Shown here: positions 22,370 to 32,708 of the stretch, in pieces | Numbering within the stretch: position 1 is the stretch's first letter | Layout of the letters: every line of letters begins with the position of its first letter | From: Siphonodentalium dalli | Taxonomy: Eukaryota; Mollusca; Scaphopoda; Gadilida; Siphonodentaliidae | DNA length: 64,000 nucleotides | Assembly (NCBI GenBank): GCA_032622095.1 | Contig: CP136069.1 | Location: 203,530,690 to 203,594,689 of the forward strand | Direction of reading: 5' to 3' | The notes under the pieces: generated by a model | What the model was told of the DNA's origin: nothing | Seen by the model: only the letters and a program-made list of their open reading frames with translations | The model's database searches: none | Program-made: the position numbers and the translations under genes

Positions 22370-22640
22370 ATTAGAGCTTTTTGTAGTAGATTTAAAATAT
22401 TAAAATAAAACTATTAAGTAAGAATTGAAATATAAAGTTAGAGTTAGAATTAAAATATAAGAATTAAAATATTAAGTAAGAATTAAAATATGAAGTTATA
22501 ATTAAAATATCAAGTTAGAGTTAAAATGTTAAGTTAGAATTAAAATATAAGAATTAAAATGTTAAGTTAGAATTAAAATGTTAAGCTAAAATTAAAATAT
22601 AAGAATTAAAATGTTAAGTTAGAATGATTAAAATGTGAAG
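22370..22640. repeat. AT-rich tandem repeat in the right arm
   Basis: GAATTAAAATATTAAGTAAG and GTTAGAATTAAAATATAAG units, inverse of 17608-18000 and somewhat shorter, so the two arms have changed copy number independently. Confidence 0.85.
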
Positions 22641-22672
22641 TTAGGATTGTGACCCTATAATAACCCTCCATA

Positions 22673-23575
22673 GATGTGTGTTGACAATCTGGAGCATTAG
22701 CCTCCTAATCATAATTTATGAGTGTTATGGTTCTATTTGAAGGTAATCACGGCTGTGACGGTTCTTTCCATGATATTTATTCGAACGATTTCTGCACTTT
22801 GGGATCATTTATAAACGTTTTAAACCCAATAATGGTTGCAGCGGATGTTACCTACATAATCCAACAAGTGTATTAAGACATAAGAGTATAACTATATATT
22901 ATAACAGAAGATTAAGTGGCACTACCTTCACGTCGAGTGGCAGATACAACATATTGAAAGTCATGTTGGGTATAGGATCATATATAATCGTGCACGCCCG
23001 CATAATTGACCCAATGAAATTAGACATTTTCTGTCATGATATTCTGTTAATTTAAATGGACATGGCTCAATTCGAGCTTCCAAATTTTGTCTAAGTAATT
23101 TCTAAGGATGTATAAGATTGGTTGCAAATACAAGAAATGTTGATAAGTATATATACCGGCATTTCATGCTCTGAGAAATACATACTGTGGTCAGAGCCCT
23201 TTTCCAACTGTTTACAATTTTTAGTAGAGAAGTGAAACAAGGCTCTTTATTTCTGCCATATCAAGAATAGAATAATACGGAACGCTCTTTTCTGTTCCAT
23301 GTCGTGCAAATGGGTTTTTTTCTGTTTGGAACCCAAACATCGGGTTCAAAGTTGTATTTTTCATGACTCCAATGTGTCTTTCTGTGACATTATTATACTG
23401 CTCATATATATATAGAAAGGTATTTCAAGTGTTTATCGAGCTATTTCTATATCGGGAAAACTTAAAAAAGCGACTATTATTACGCGTATTTTGGAGCGCA
23501 AACCACCAAGTGACTTTAATTGACAAATGAAGGTCTGTGGTTGAAAGTTCCAGGTGGGATATGTGTTAAATTCTA
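22673..23575. other. Unassigned AT-rich region
   Basis: About 0.9 kb with no supported gene or repeat. Confidence 0.4.
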
Positions 23576-23577
23576 GC

Positions 23578-23760
23578 CAGGGTTGGGGCGATTACATGCC
23601 ATGGTAATCGATTAGGATTACAATTACTTTTGATTTACATGATTACGATTATTGATTACATTTTTTTCAATTGTAATTGATTACAATTACAACTACTTTA
23701 GTAAAATGTAACTGATAACTTTTCGATTACATCTAATTACAATTTTTAGTTTCCAACCAT
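23578..23760 (+). mobile_element. hAT-like terminal sequence
   Basis: CCAGGGTTGGGGCGATTACA is followed by dense GATTAC/GTAATC motifs in both orientations (GTAATTGATTACAATTAC). CAGGGTTGGG with short internal repeats is typical of hAT-superfamily termini. The opposite end and an 8-bp duplication were not found, and there is no transposase frame. Confidence 0.45.
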
Positions 23761-25318
23761 TTTGATCCCATAGGAATAAATAATGAAATAAATCAAATTA
23801 AAATATCAAATGTTATTTAATAAAAAAAAAACTATATAATACGTAAACAAGGAACAACTTAACAAATAAAACAAGCAAGCTATAAGCACATAATCTTTTT
23901 ACATTAATTTGCGATGTTTTGTCATGGAGTTGTGCACCAACATATTGGGAATAGACCATGTGTTATGTGTATTTATTTAATTTTATGAAATATAGTTTTC
24001 ATTTCGTTCGAACCATCCAAAATATCATCTAGTGAAATGTTAATACGCTCGTATATGCTTAGCTGCGTATTTGTATATGCATGAAGCTTTTATATAAATA
24101 ACCCAACCAAATTGCACAAGTAAGCTCAAAATAGAGTTAAAACGAACTTAATTACAAACTATATACCGGTACACGGACTGGGTAAATCGACTCGGACTCA
24201 CTTTATCGTTCATATATACTGCCTCAAGGTGAAATGACAAAAAACTGTGGACAAAATGAAATTAAACATGTGTCCACAAGACACCATAAACACCCCCCCC
24301 CCCGGATCCAAATTCAGTTGACCGCCGTCAATTTTGGATCGGGTTGGGTTTGTGGTGACTATTTAATGCGTCTTGGTGGGGGGGGGGTCACCTTACAGCA
24401 CTCTTTGTTTGACCTTAAATTATTAAGGAATCGAGAAATGGCATGGGTCACCTATATGAACCCTTCTACATGTGCGGCGGCCATTTTCGAATAAGGAATG
24501 GAAGTCACGTGGTTCGTATAAGTTTAATACAAGCTGAAAAAAGTCTTCGCAGTTCACATTGACCATTCATGTCAAATTGCATGCTTTGCGTCACAATAAA
24601 GTGAACGATGCTGTTACTACAGTACTGACACATAATTATATATAATAACACACCGAAATTGATCATATATATAGATGGTGTAAATTCAACATAATTGATA
24701 TTTCGTTGTGTTCACTTGGTTATTTTCACGTATCCTTCCAAATAATAGTCATCGTATTTTCCGGTCAGAACCGATTAAATTGGGAGAGAACCGATCGAGA
24801 TATCACAATTCGCAGTTTTCGTCGTTGTTATTACTAGCACAATAGGATTTTCATTATGTTTACATTATTTGGGACCATAGATTATGAGTGGAATGAAAAA
24901 ACTAATCGAATTATCACCTAGATGGCTCAAAGATGGCGTTTTAACTGTCAAAATCTCGCGAATATGTATAATTTGGATCACAAGGAACCGTCACAAATCA
25001 GTCAGGAAGTTGTGTAAATCGGCGATAGAACGACTTCCGATGTAACAGTTCCGACACAGCGATTTTAATGCTCATAATTTAATTCAATTCTTGTTGAGTT
25101 GTAGTCATATTTGTATATGTTTACATACTAAGTGTGATTATCACTAAATCCAGCATTCCGATTACATTGGTCGGCGCCCACGTAACTTGTTGCAGTTATT
25201 TCTCGGTGAACGCGCAACAGCTCATAACTGCAACCCCATAATTACATCGATACGTCATCGATACCGGAAAGAAAAACGCGTAATGTTTTTGGCGCATTTG
25301 GACTCGCGCAGGATTGAC
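23761..25318. other. Unassigned region with C and G tracts
   Basis: No supported gene. A C12 tract lies at about 24293-24304 and a G9 tract near 24379. The 86-codon frame at 24234-24494 crosses both and has no recognisable content. Confidence 0.35.
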
Positions 25319-25894
25319 TTAAAGGGGTACTGTACCCCAATGTTGTTGTTGGTTTCAATAGTCTCTGAGTCGGAGAACAAGGGTAACAATTTTTCCATTA
25401 TTTGAAAGTCTGTTGAGTGCGAAGTAGTGTTACGGATGGCAAATTTACCAGAATGCAAAAATACAAATTGTTGTTGTCGAGTAATTTTATACAGTTTTCA
25501 ACCAAATGTATAAAATAAAAGTTATATTATATGCATACTAGTCCCATATACTCATTTAAGTTATTGTATCGTCACTAGTCAGTGAGTGGCTTGAGTATCA
25601 TCATAATGTTTTAAACGATCGTGGTTTACTAATCCAGTATCCCTCAAATAATTTGATTACGTTTTGTTCACGGAAATTCGTATTTTAATTTACGCCATTT
25701 TATGGCTGGAGTCATAAATTCAATTTAAATTAAATTATTAATTTTTAAATTATTAAATTTTAAGATAGCATATTAACCTGAGCGTTTACAGAATACATCT
25801 TCGACTCAAACTACTTGTGTTTCTATATATTATCGATAATAGATCGTTGTTATCACCGGAAATTTATTGAAAATGGCGTACAGTACCCCTTTAA
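25319..25894. mobile_element. TTAA-bounded MITE with AGGGGTACTGTAC ends
   Basis: The left end TTAAAGGGGTACTGTACCCC and right end GGCGTACAGTACCCCTTTAA give a terminal inverted repeat AGGGGTACTGTA with TTAA on both sides, as produced by piggyBac-type transposition. The interior of about 560 bp is AT-rich and non-coding. The left terminus is itself a small palindrome (GGGGTACTGTACCCC). Confidence 0.7.
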
Positions 25895-26042
25895 ATTAAA
25901 TCATCAGGTTTCAATATAAAGAAATTGTTCCTGTTAACTTTTGCCAAGGGTGCTATGGGATATTTTGGGCTGGTTTTGTCACGATACACTGTTCGATTAA
26001 AATACATTTGCAAAAGTGGCTTTTTCACTAAATGTATATAAA
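25895..26042. other. Short spacer
   Basis: Nothing recognised. Confidence 0.4.
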
Positions 26043-26206
26043 TATAAGGATTAACTGTCATGTGGACTGTTTTTTATGGAGATGTAGCCGTGAGGTAAGT
26101 GGTCATAACTTGTATGTAAAATCGTTCTGGTTTTACACAAGTTATGACCACTTACCTCACGGTTACATCTCCATAAAAACAGTCCACATGACAGTTAATC
26201 CTTATA
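26043..26206. mobile_element. Foldback element, arms about 74-80 bp
   Basis: TATAAGGATTAACTGTCATG, TGGACTGTTTTTTATGGAGA, TGTAGCCGTGAGGTAAGTGG and TCATAACTTGT are mirrored almost perfectly after a loop of about 20 bp around TCGTTCTGG. The TAAGGATTAA end carries a TTAA but no clear target duplication. Transcripts would form a long hairpin. Confidence 0.85.
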
Positions 26207-26920
26207 TGATTGAACATGAGGACCAAACTCCGGGCAGAGGTATCTCCCATCGCTCCGCTGAGATATCACTGTCATAGGGACATTTGGTGAGGATTTCTTA
26301 CGTGTTCTTAGTTCTTATTTTTTAGGATCAGAATTGTCTATCTGGCTCAGTCTATATTGTTCTTATCAGTACCGAAAGAATTATCATCATTGCAAACTTT
26401 TGGTCGTCAAAATAAGATAATAAGTGACTAAATATAGTTCCGACGATATGTTAAAAATAAATGTATCGGTCCGCAAAGTACCATCCTCGTGGCAGTGCTA
26501 TATCGCAGTGCTAACGTGGAGGGCGGTGCATGGAGTTTGCATGAGGACATGTTCAAAATTGATGGCGGAAGGTCATTCTGAACTCCTCGACCTGTGACCT
26601 CTGCGGGCACCGGTTACGGAATCTGACGAGGTTTGCCGAATGGGCGGAAGGTGTGCAAGCGATGTGGGCGTGTCGGGAATTGGGCGAAGTCAGGCGAGCC
26701 TGTTATTGGCGCTGGGAGAGCTGATAACGGAAGCAACCGAGGGAGGCAACTCTAGAAGGCAAGGAAGACAGAAACGAGGGAAAAGGAGAGATTTGAAGCG
26801 ATAAGAAGACGGCTGTACTTGTTTAGAGGGCAAAGGCAAGTCGGGTGAGTTACCAATAGATAAAGTACGTTACGATACTCAATAGCCAGATTGGGCTACA
26901 TTTTTACACGTCTCATTCGA
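26207..26920. other. Unassigned region, locally G-rich
   Basis: About 0.7 kb, noticeably less AT-rich at 26580-26850 than its surroundings (GTGGGCGTGTCGGGAATTGG, GAGGGAGGCAACTCTAGAAG). No open frame, splice pair or repeat supports a call. A non-coding exon or promoter could be hidden here. Confidence 0.3.
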
Positions 26921-27154
26921 TTTTGGCACTAGCACCACAGTCCCTAGCCTAGGAATCACTGTTAGTTGAATAACATTGAATTATTAACATATTATTTAAT
27001 AATATTAAATCAATATATTATAGTTAGTTATTATATTAATATATATACTTATATCTGTATAGTGGAGGTAATATATCTAGATCTATTTGTTATATTTTAA
27101 TCAAATTTAATATTACATGGACAGTGATTCCTAGGACTGTGCTAGCACGAAAAA
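26921..27154. mobile_element. Short TIR element (MITE), about 234 bp
   Basis: The left TTTTGGCACTAGCAC...CAGTCCCTAGCC then TAGGAATCACTGT pairs with the right ACAGTGATTCCTAGGACTGT then GCTAGCACGAAAAA. The interior is very AT-rich (TTATTATATTAATATATATA). The left TIR has a small insertion. Confidence 0.7.
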
Positions 27155-27239
27155 CTTGAAAAAGTAGCAACATAAGTTTTTACATAATTTCATAAACATG
27201 CTTTTTCGTTTTTGAGATTGTTATGTTTACCCATAACAT

Positions 27240-27800
27240 AGTATGGTAAACATAGTGTCGTTGTCCGGATTGACCACTCGTCGTTAGTCCGTCCGTCCGT
27301 CTGTCTGTCTGTAGACACTTTTAAATACGCATGGTGCGATAACTGAAATATTTTCCATCTGATCGGAACCAAATTTGGTATGTGAGTTTCTCGGCCCAAA
27401 ATACAGATCAAGTTCGAATATGGATTTGATCGGAGTATTTTTTACCGAGTTATGGCCCTTTTTCAACTTAGAATTCACGAATTCTATGATACCGGTAACT
27501 AAAAAAAAAGTGATCTGATCAGAACCAAATTTGGTTAATTGGTATGTCAGTTTCTCCACCTAAAATACAGTTCGAATATATGGGTTTGATCAGATTACTT
27601 TTTAATTGAGTTATGGCTCTTTGACAGAATTAATGCATGCTTCGAAGAAATCTACCAGTTTTCATCTGATAGGAACCAAATTTGGTATGTGAGTTTGTCA
27701 ACTCAAAATACAGATCGAGTTTGAATATGGGTCAGATACTGTTTTTTATACCAGAGTTATGGCCCCGTTTTAACTAAGAATTGAACAGATTTGAGATTTG
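27240..27800 (+). repeat. GTCC-led dispersed repeat, three units of about 150 bp
   Basis: A GTCCGTCCGTCTGTCTGTCT run precedes three diverged units with the order GGAACCAAATTTGGTATGTG, AGTTTCTC, AAAATACAGATCAAGTTCGA, ATATGGATTTGATC and GAGTTATGGCCC. Related units occur at 33880-34020, 42215-43080 and 48150-48490. The minus frame with DRQTDGRTD is the translated GTCC tract, not a gene. Confidence 0.85.
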
Positions 27801-28064
27801 CTTACAATATATAACCAGAAGCAGCTTACAATTAATTACCTGTGCTATCAGTGAGAAAGAGACTTGAGTTAACCTCTATTATTGATAATGAAATATGATA
27901 CTCACTGCTGCTAGCCATCTTGTTTATTGCATTTCCATAGTGTGTGGACCCTGTTGGCTCCAGACTCCCACACAGCTCTCTGATTTAGCCTATCAATGCA
28001 GTGTTCAAGTGACATACCTGGTACAGTCTCCTAATTTTATAGAGTTAAAATTGTTAACCCTGGT
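27801..28064. other. Spacer between the GTCC repeat and the LINE 3' end
   Basis: No supported gene. On the minus strand, AAGATGGCTAGCAGCA is followed by GTGAGT (near 27900-27915), a possible short first exon, but nothing else supports it. Confidence 0.3.
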
Positions 28065-28240
28065 CATCTTCTCTTCTCTTTATCTATCCATCCATTTAGG
28101 ATAACCTCTTTCGAGTAAAAACATTGTAGTACATGTATGTACATATGTACAGTAGCTAAATTGATAAAAAATTAGATAAAAGATTCGGAAACGTGCAGGT
28201 CTGACTATCAGTCTATACATAGTTTCGAGTGTGAACATCT

Positions 28241-28900
28241 TCAGCCAAGAGAGAGAGAACGGTATCTTGCACAGTGTAGATGGTAGCACAATATGGTTGA
28301 GTAGTGATAGGCATCACAGACATCAGTCGAAGCCACAGATGAGGAGAAGTCGTCGAACATTGATGGATCTAGAATGTACTGTAGCTTGACTTCCGTTGGT
28401 ATTGAGAAGAAATCAGTGTCAAATATACATTTGTAGCTTTCAGCTAACTTCGGCATAACACGATCACGGACTGGTTGTAGGTATGAACAGGTTAACAGAA
28501 TATGTTGAATAGACTCTTCACCATCATTACATAGCTGACACACAGGAGATGAGTTTGAGTATCGATGTCTATTTACTTCCAAAGAATATGTGTTGGTCAG
28601 AAGACGAAGCTTAGTGGAAAGTTTAAATATACAGCGATGTTGATCAGGATTTACAGTCAGTATTTTGTTGATGACACCAGGTGTGTATGCTCGAGCATTA
28701 AGATACTTGAGAGTGCTGTACAGAGAGGCTTCTTCACAAATGCGATTTTTCCAATATGAGAAAACTGCTTCTTTGACACAGGTTTTCCAAGCATTTTTTG
28801 TTTGTGGTGAAGAAAGTTCATTAAAGATACATGGTAGATTATATTTGTGGAAGAGTGACTTTACTACTACAAACCAGCTGTGACTGGTTTTGTCCTTCAT
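28241..28900 (-). CDS. LINE ORF2, C-terminal part, frameshifted (CCHC finger)
   Basis: This 219-codon frame continues the protein of the upstream ORF2 in another frame. Its own upstream codons read RQLL directly before MKDKTSHSWF, which suits the linker that follows the reverse transcriptase in such elements. Residues about 134-151 form C-x2-C-x8-H-x4-C (CQLCNDGEESIQHILLTC), the nucleic-acid-binding finger commonly found at the end of LINE ORF2. The stop of the preceding frame overlaps its ATG as TGATG (28902-28898). A one-base deletion between KQL and RQL is the simplest explanation. Translational reinitiation on TGATG is a less likely alternative. Confidence 0.75.
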   Translation of the reverse strand: MKDKTSHSWFVVVKSLFHKYNLPCIFNELSSPQTKNAWKTCVKEAVFSYWKNRICEEASLYSTLKYLNARAYTPGVINKILTVNPDQHRCIFKLSTKLRLLTNTYSLEVNRHRYSNSSPVCQLCNDGEESIQHILLTCSYLQPVRDRVMPKLAESYKCIFDTDFFSIPTEVKLQYILDPSMFDDFSSSVASTDVCDAYHYSTILCYHLHCARYRSLSLG

Positions 28901-31647
28901 CAGCAGTTGACGAGCTGTTTTTCAACTGAGGAATCATCTTGGCGACAGACATTGTTGAATAATATAATAATCTTCTTGTCGATTTGTCCTTCAACTGGTA
29001 AAAGTCCAGAAAGAATATACACCACTGGGTCAGCTGTAGACTGAGATAAAGATAGAACCTGTTTAATAAATTTCTTCTGGTACCGGTATAGTTCTAGCTT
29101 GAGAACAGCTTTCTGGTCCACACTAATAACTTCACAACCATATGTGAGAGCAGGAGCCACATATATCTTGTATAGATGAATGCAAGTTCTGGGGTCAAGA
29201 CCGTTGTTACCATGAAGCCCCATAGGCATCAAGCTGTATGCTGTCCGTCTCGCTTTCTTTATATTATTATCGATTGTTTCAGTAACAGTTCTGTTCGAAT
29301 TTGTGGAACGAATTATACCAAGATGAGAGGAAGATTGTACATTTGGCATCTGCACTCCATCCATTAGGAATTTCATATCACTGGTCTGTCGTTTGCCACA
29401 CTGAGAAACTTTAATAATCACACTTTTCTGTGGTTGCAGCATATATCGATGTTCACGACTATATTGATGCGCAATGTTAATGAGAATTTGCAAATCACCT
29501 GGATTTGAGCTGACCAATGCAATGTCGTCGGCACATGCAGTGGCACTAACGTTGATGTTTCCAATCTTAACGCCGAGATCATTGGTGGATAATCTATGTA
29601 GGAGTTCATTTATATAAAGTTTATACAGATCAGCGCTGAGAATTCCTCCTTGTCGAACTCCTTGCAGTATTTCAAAGACTTCAGATTTACATGAGTCCCA
29701 TTTCACAATGGATGAGCAGTTAGAATGAAGGTCATCAATCAACTTCCAATAAATATGGTTAATTGAAGTTAAATATGTTTTTCGAAGAAGCATTTCCTTG
29801 TTAACAACATCGAAGGCAGATTTAGCATCCAAGAGACCAATGTAAACATCACTTTTCAGATCTTGCTGTTCTCGGAGAGCTTCCTCAAGCATGAGGGCAC
29901 TGTTCAGAGGAGAGACATTGGCAGTGAAGCCGCGTTGAATTGGAGCTTGTTCAGGCAAGGTGAATTTTCTGAATTCTTCACGAATAATTACTTCCATTAT
30001 TTTCAGCATGACGGGCAAGACAGTTATTCCTCTATAACTAGAAGCATATGCTTTGTCACCTTTGTTTTTATATACCGGATTCAGAAGACCGGTTTTAAGT
30101 GAGGTTGGAATCTGTCCATCAGATAGAATCACATTGATAATTTGAGTCAGAATTTTAATAAGATTGTCACTTGTATAAACAAAATGTTCCGCAGAGAGTC
30201 CAAATATGTCTTCAGCTTTTCCTTTTTTCAAAGTGGAAATAGCTTTTCTTACTGTAGCGCTATCAACTTGGGTAGAAGTTGTATCCATAGAATTAGCTTT
30301 TATGGCAAGATAGTCTATAATAACATCTTGAAAATGTTTAAAGTCATAGGAGTTATTATCGCTAGGTTGAGCTAGCTGACTGAAGTGTAGTTTCCATCCA
30401 TCAATAACATCCTCATTACAGAAGACCTCATCCCCAACATGAAGATCGGTCAAGAAGACACTTGCTCTACTTCGCTGTCGCTTTACGAGAGAATAGAAGA
30501 GATCCTTGTTGTTTTCGCCAGCTTGCATGATAGAAACTTTCAGATCCTGGTTTTGATGATGTACAGCTTTACGTACCTCAAGTCGGTATTGTCGGCGAGT
30601 TTCATTTCTATGTATACATAGGCTGTCCTCTGGATCAATAGGTCTACCGGCGCGTACCCATTCAGAATGTGCAGCACGATTAACATGGAGAGCCGTAGAA
30701 ATGTTACTATTCCAAACAGACAGTTTTGGCTTGTTTTTATTTACTTTCCTTCCTCGAGATGTCTCTTTCGCAGCTTTACAAAGGATGTCGGACATACATG
30801 TAATGGTACTCATAATATCACTGCTCTGTGTATCCTGCAGAACCCCGATGGACTCCTCAACTTTTTCTGTGTATTGTGCGATATTTACACGTTTCCAATT
30901 TATTTTAGGAATAGGAGTTTTGTTTTTGTTGTCATTGAAGGTATATGAGGTATTACCAGGTATATTAAGGAGAACAGGAACGTGGTCCGAAGTATTCACA
31001 TCAAGATCGAATCGAAGAGACTCCACACAGAGATCCTTAGGATAAAATATGTAATCAATTTCCGAAACTAGTACACCTTTAACATTCATGAAGGTCATTC
31101 CTTTCTTGTTGGTAATCAGACTGTTACCTTCCATTACATCCAGAAGATCTTTGCAACGACGAAGGTCTGGTGATTTATAAATATCAGTATTAAAGTCACC
31201 TCCGACAATGATAGAATGGGTAGTTTTATATTTGATGAATATCTCATTAAGTTGATCAATAACATCCTGGAATTCATTAACTTTATCGTTAGATGTTGTT
31301 GGCATGTACACAGAAACAAGTATTGTTGGTGGTTGAATGAGAAGTTCAATACACTGCACACGGACGCCGCCATCGTTTAAGATTTTTACATACTTATCCC
31401 ATCCAGATTTCCACAGAATAGCCACACCACCATAGCCGCGAGGCATACACGAAGGAAGTAATGGGTCATAGTCATCTACAGCTTTTCCACATCCTAGCAG
31501 CTCATAATTAATTTCATTTAGTAGAAGAAGTTCACAGTTAAATAACCAATGTTCTTGTAACATAAAAAAGTCAACGTCATTAATAAGGTTCTTGAATGTA
31601 TGAGTACAGGTCTTTATGTTCTTACAATTGTAGGTAAGAACATGCAC
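28900..31647 (-). CDS. LINE ORF2: APE endonuclease and reverse transcriptase
   Basis: A 915-codon frame. Residues 1-235 are an exonuclease-endonuclease-phosphatase (APE) domain with N7, the QEHW glutamate E32, GDFN at 150-153, SEIDYIF at 195-201 and SDH at 220-222. This enzyme nicks target DNA for target-primed reverse transcription. Residues about 460-760 are the reverse transcriptase: PVYKNKGD, SYRGI, LLDAKSAFDVV with the first catalytic aspartate, QGVRQGGILS, and CADD at 705-708 in place of the commoner YADD or FADD. The conserved aspartates are all present. The first codon of the marked frame is GTG, and no ATG occurs upstream before a TGA, so the true start is either GTG, an ATG lost by mutation, or a coupled start 6 bases after the ORF1 stop. 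Truncated by the frameshift at its end. Confidence 0.92.
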   Translation of the reverse strand: MHVLTYNCKNIKTCTHTFKNLINDVDFFMLQEHWLFNCELLLLNEINYELLGCGKAVDDYDPLLPSCMPRGYGGVAILWKSGWDKYVKILNDGGVRVQCIELLIQPPTILVSVYMPTTSNDKVNEFQDVIDQLNEIFIKYKTTHSIIVGGDFNTDIYKSPDLRRCKDLLDVMEGNSLITNKKGMTFMNVKGVLVSEIDYIFYPKDLCVESLRFDLDVNTSDHVPVLLNIPGNTSYTFNDNKNKTPIPKINWKRVNIAQYTEKVEESIGVLQDTQSSDIMSTITCMSDILCKAAKETSRGRKVNKNKPKLSVWNSNISTALHVNRAAHSEWVRAGRPIDPEDSLCIHRNETRRQYRLEVRKAVHHQNQDLKVSIMQAGENNKDLFYSLVKRQRSRASVFLTDLHVGDEVFCNEDVIDGWKLHFSQLAQPSDNNSYDFKHFQDVIIDYLAIKANSMDTTSTQVDSATVRKAISTLKKGKAEDIFGLSAEHFVYTSDNLIKILTQIINVILSDGQIPTSLKTGLLNPVYKNKGDKAYASSYRGITVLPVMLKIMEVIIREEFRKFTLPEQAPIQRGFTANVSPLNSALMLEEALREQQDLKSDVYIGLLDAKSAFDVVNKEMLLRKTYLTSINHIYWKLIDDLHSNCSSIVKWDSCKSEVFEILQGVRQGGILSADLYKLYINELLHRLSTNDLGVKIGNINVSATACADDIALVSSNPGDLQILINIAHQYSREHRYMLQPQKSVIIKVSQCGKRQTSDMKFLMDGVQMPNVQSSSHLGIIRSTNSNRTVTETIDNNIKKARRTAYSLMPMGLHGNNGLDPRTCIHLYKIYVAPALTYGCEVISVDQKAVLKLELYRYQKKFIKQVLSLSQSTADPVVYILSGLLPVEGQIDKKIIILFNNVCRQDDSSVEKQLVNC

Positions 31648-31652
31648 ATTTG

Positions 31653-32708
31653 TTACGGAATTGATTTTAGAGTCCTGACCTGTGACAAAAAAGACTGTGA
31701 AGGTACTGGTGATGATTTTGCTTCAGAATAGACATTATCAGCTCTTATACCAGCAGTTGATGATACGGTTGAGATAGAGTCATTCACAGTTGAGGTCGTG
31801 AAACATTTGCCATTCAACTCCAATCCTTCGTGCACTAGATTGGTGCGATTCAGGGGTGAGTTTTGAGTTGGTGGTGGAATATCAAGGCGAAATATTGGGT
31901 AAGGAGATTCCGGATTCTTTTTCATATACACATTGTGGTTTTGATGTTTCGGTTGATGATACAGATTGGCACCACAGAAGTCAGAAACATGTTGTTTATT
32001 GCACTCGGAAACCGGTGGAGTTGCTCCAACACTCATATGAATATTGTCACACGATGCACTTAGAACACACTCAAACTTATCGATGACAGAGTTCATGTGG
32101 TTGTTGATAACACTTTGTAGTCTTTCATGAATAGTATTATTACTGTTATTACCGGGTGACATCGGGGAGATGGTTGGTTGAGTGTCAGCACGAGAGCCTA
32201 GTTTTAACTGCTTTGATAAAATAGCATTAGACTTCTCAAGTTCATTTATCCTCCCTTCTAGTTTCGAGATGTAAGAGCGAAACCATATACGTTCTTGTTC
32301 AAATTCTTCTATTACTTTCTCCTTCACTTTCAGTTCTTCCTCACGTTTCCTCAACTTTGACTCACGAACACGAAGATCCTTAGAGCTGATATCTTTGCTA
32401 TTCACAGTTGTTGTCTGGGTTGAAATTGGTTGAGAGTCAATAACTATACTTTGGGTGGTTAATATTTCAGAGTCCACCACTGGGTGAAAATCATCAACAA
32501 CATCACTCGTTGGCGTTGTTTGCTTTGTTTCGCATAAGCGAGAATGACAGTTAACACAAAACGTCTTATCACCATCCACGTTGAATAAACATTGTTGATG
32601 GAGGGTGTCCAGGCATTCACTGCAACTGCCTTCGTCGCCAGGGTTGATTCTGTTGTTACATGTTGGACAGACAGTGTCAGTAATCTTGTCACACTCCTCA
32701 TTGAAAAG
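31653..32708 (-). pseudogene. LINE ORF1, part 2: second PHD-like finger and coiled coil
   Basis: The same frame as the ORF1 part upstream, after the TGA at 32711-32709. It opens LFNEECDKITDTV and shows a second C4HC3 finger: CPTC, a C-x2-C pair (SCSEC), TLHQQC, then CVNC. The first start-like codon (GTG at 32579) lies inside this finger, so the part only makes sense as a continuation of part 1. A Lys/Glu-rich coiled coil (about residues 68-125 counted from 32579; RKREEELKVKEKVIEE) probably drives ORF1 multimerisation, followed by a Pro/Ser/Asn-rich tail. It ends TAA, with ORF2 starting 6 bases later. Known ORF1 proteins bind the element RNA; that role is inferred. Confidence 0.75.

Larger units (their letters stand above)
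17583..22672. mobile_element. Giant inverted-repeat (foldback) structure, about 5.1 kb
   Basis: The outer ends TATGGAGGGTTATTA (left) and its inverse CCCTCCATA (right) begin arms of about 1.3 kb. The left arm is 17583-18907. The right arm is 19618-20072 plus 21864-22672. Matching landmarks include CACAATCCTAACTTCACAT, the TTTTAATTC array, CGATCGGACGGCGGGACATG, GATAACGCTATGC, CAACAAGTGTTAGGTACCAA and CAGGATCGATTTCAGCTGAT. The right arm is split by an insert of about 1.8 kb. TA flanks both ends. No transposase is seen. It could be a foldback transposon or an inverted duplication of two copies of a shorter element. Confidence 0.8.

Noticed and set aside
27190-27559. Minus ORFs with DRQTDGRTD
   Set aside because: Translation of a GTCC/GTCT microsatellite and the dispersed repeat beside it.
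27890-28020. Possible minus-strand first exon (ATGGCTAGCAGCA then GTGAGT)
   Set aside because: Four codons and one donor are too little evidence. No partner exon or promoter was found.
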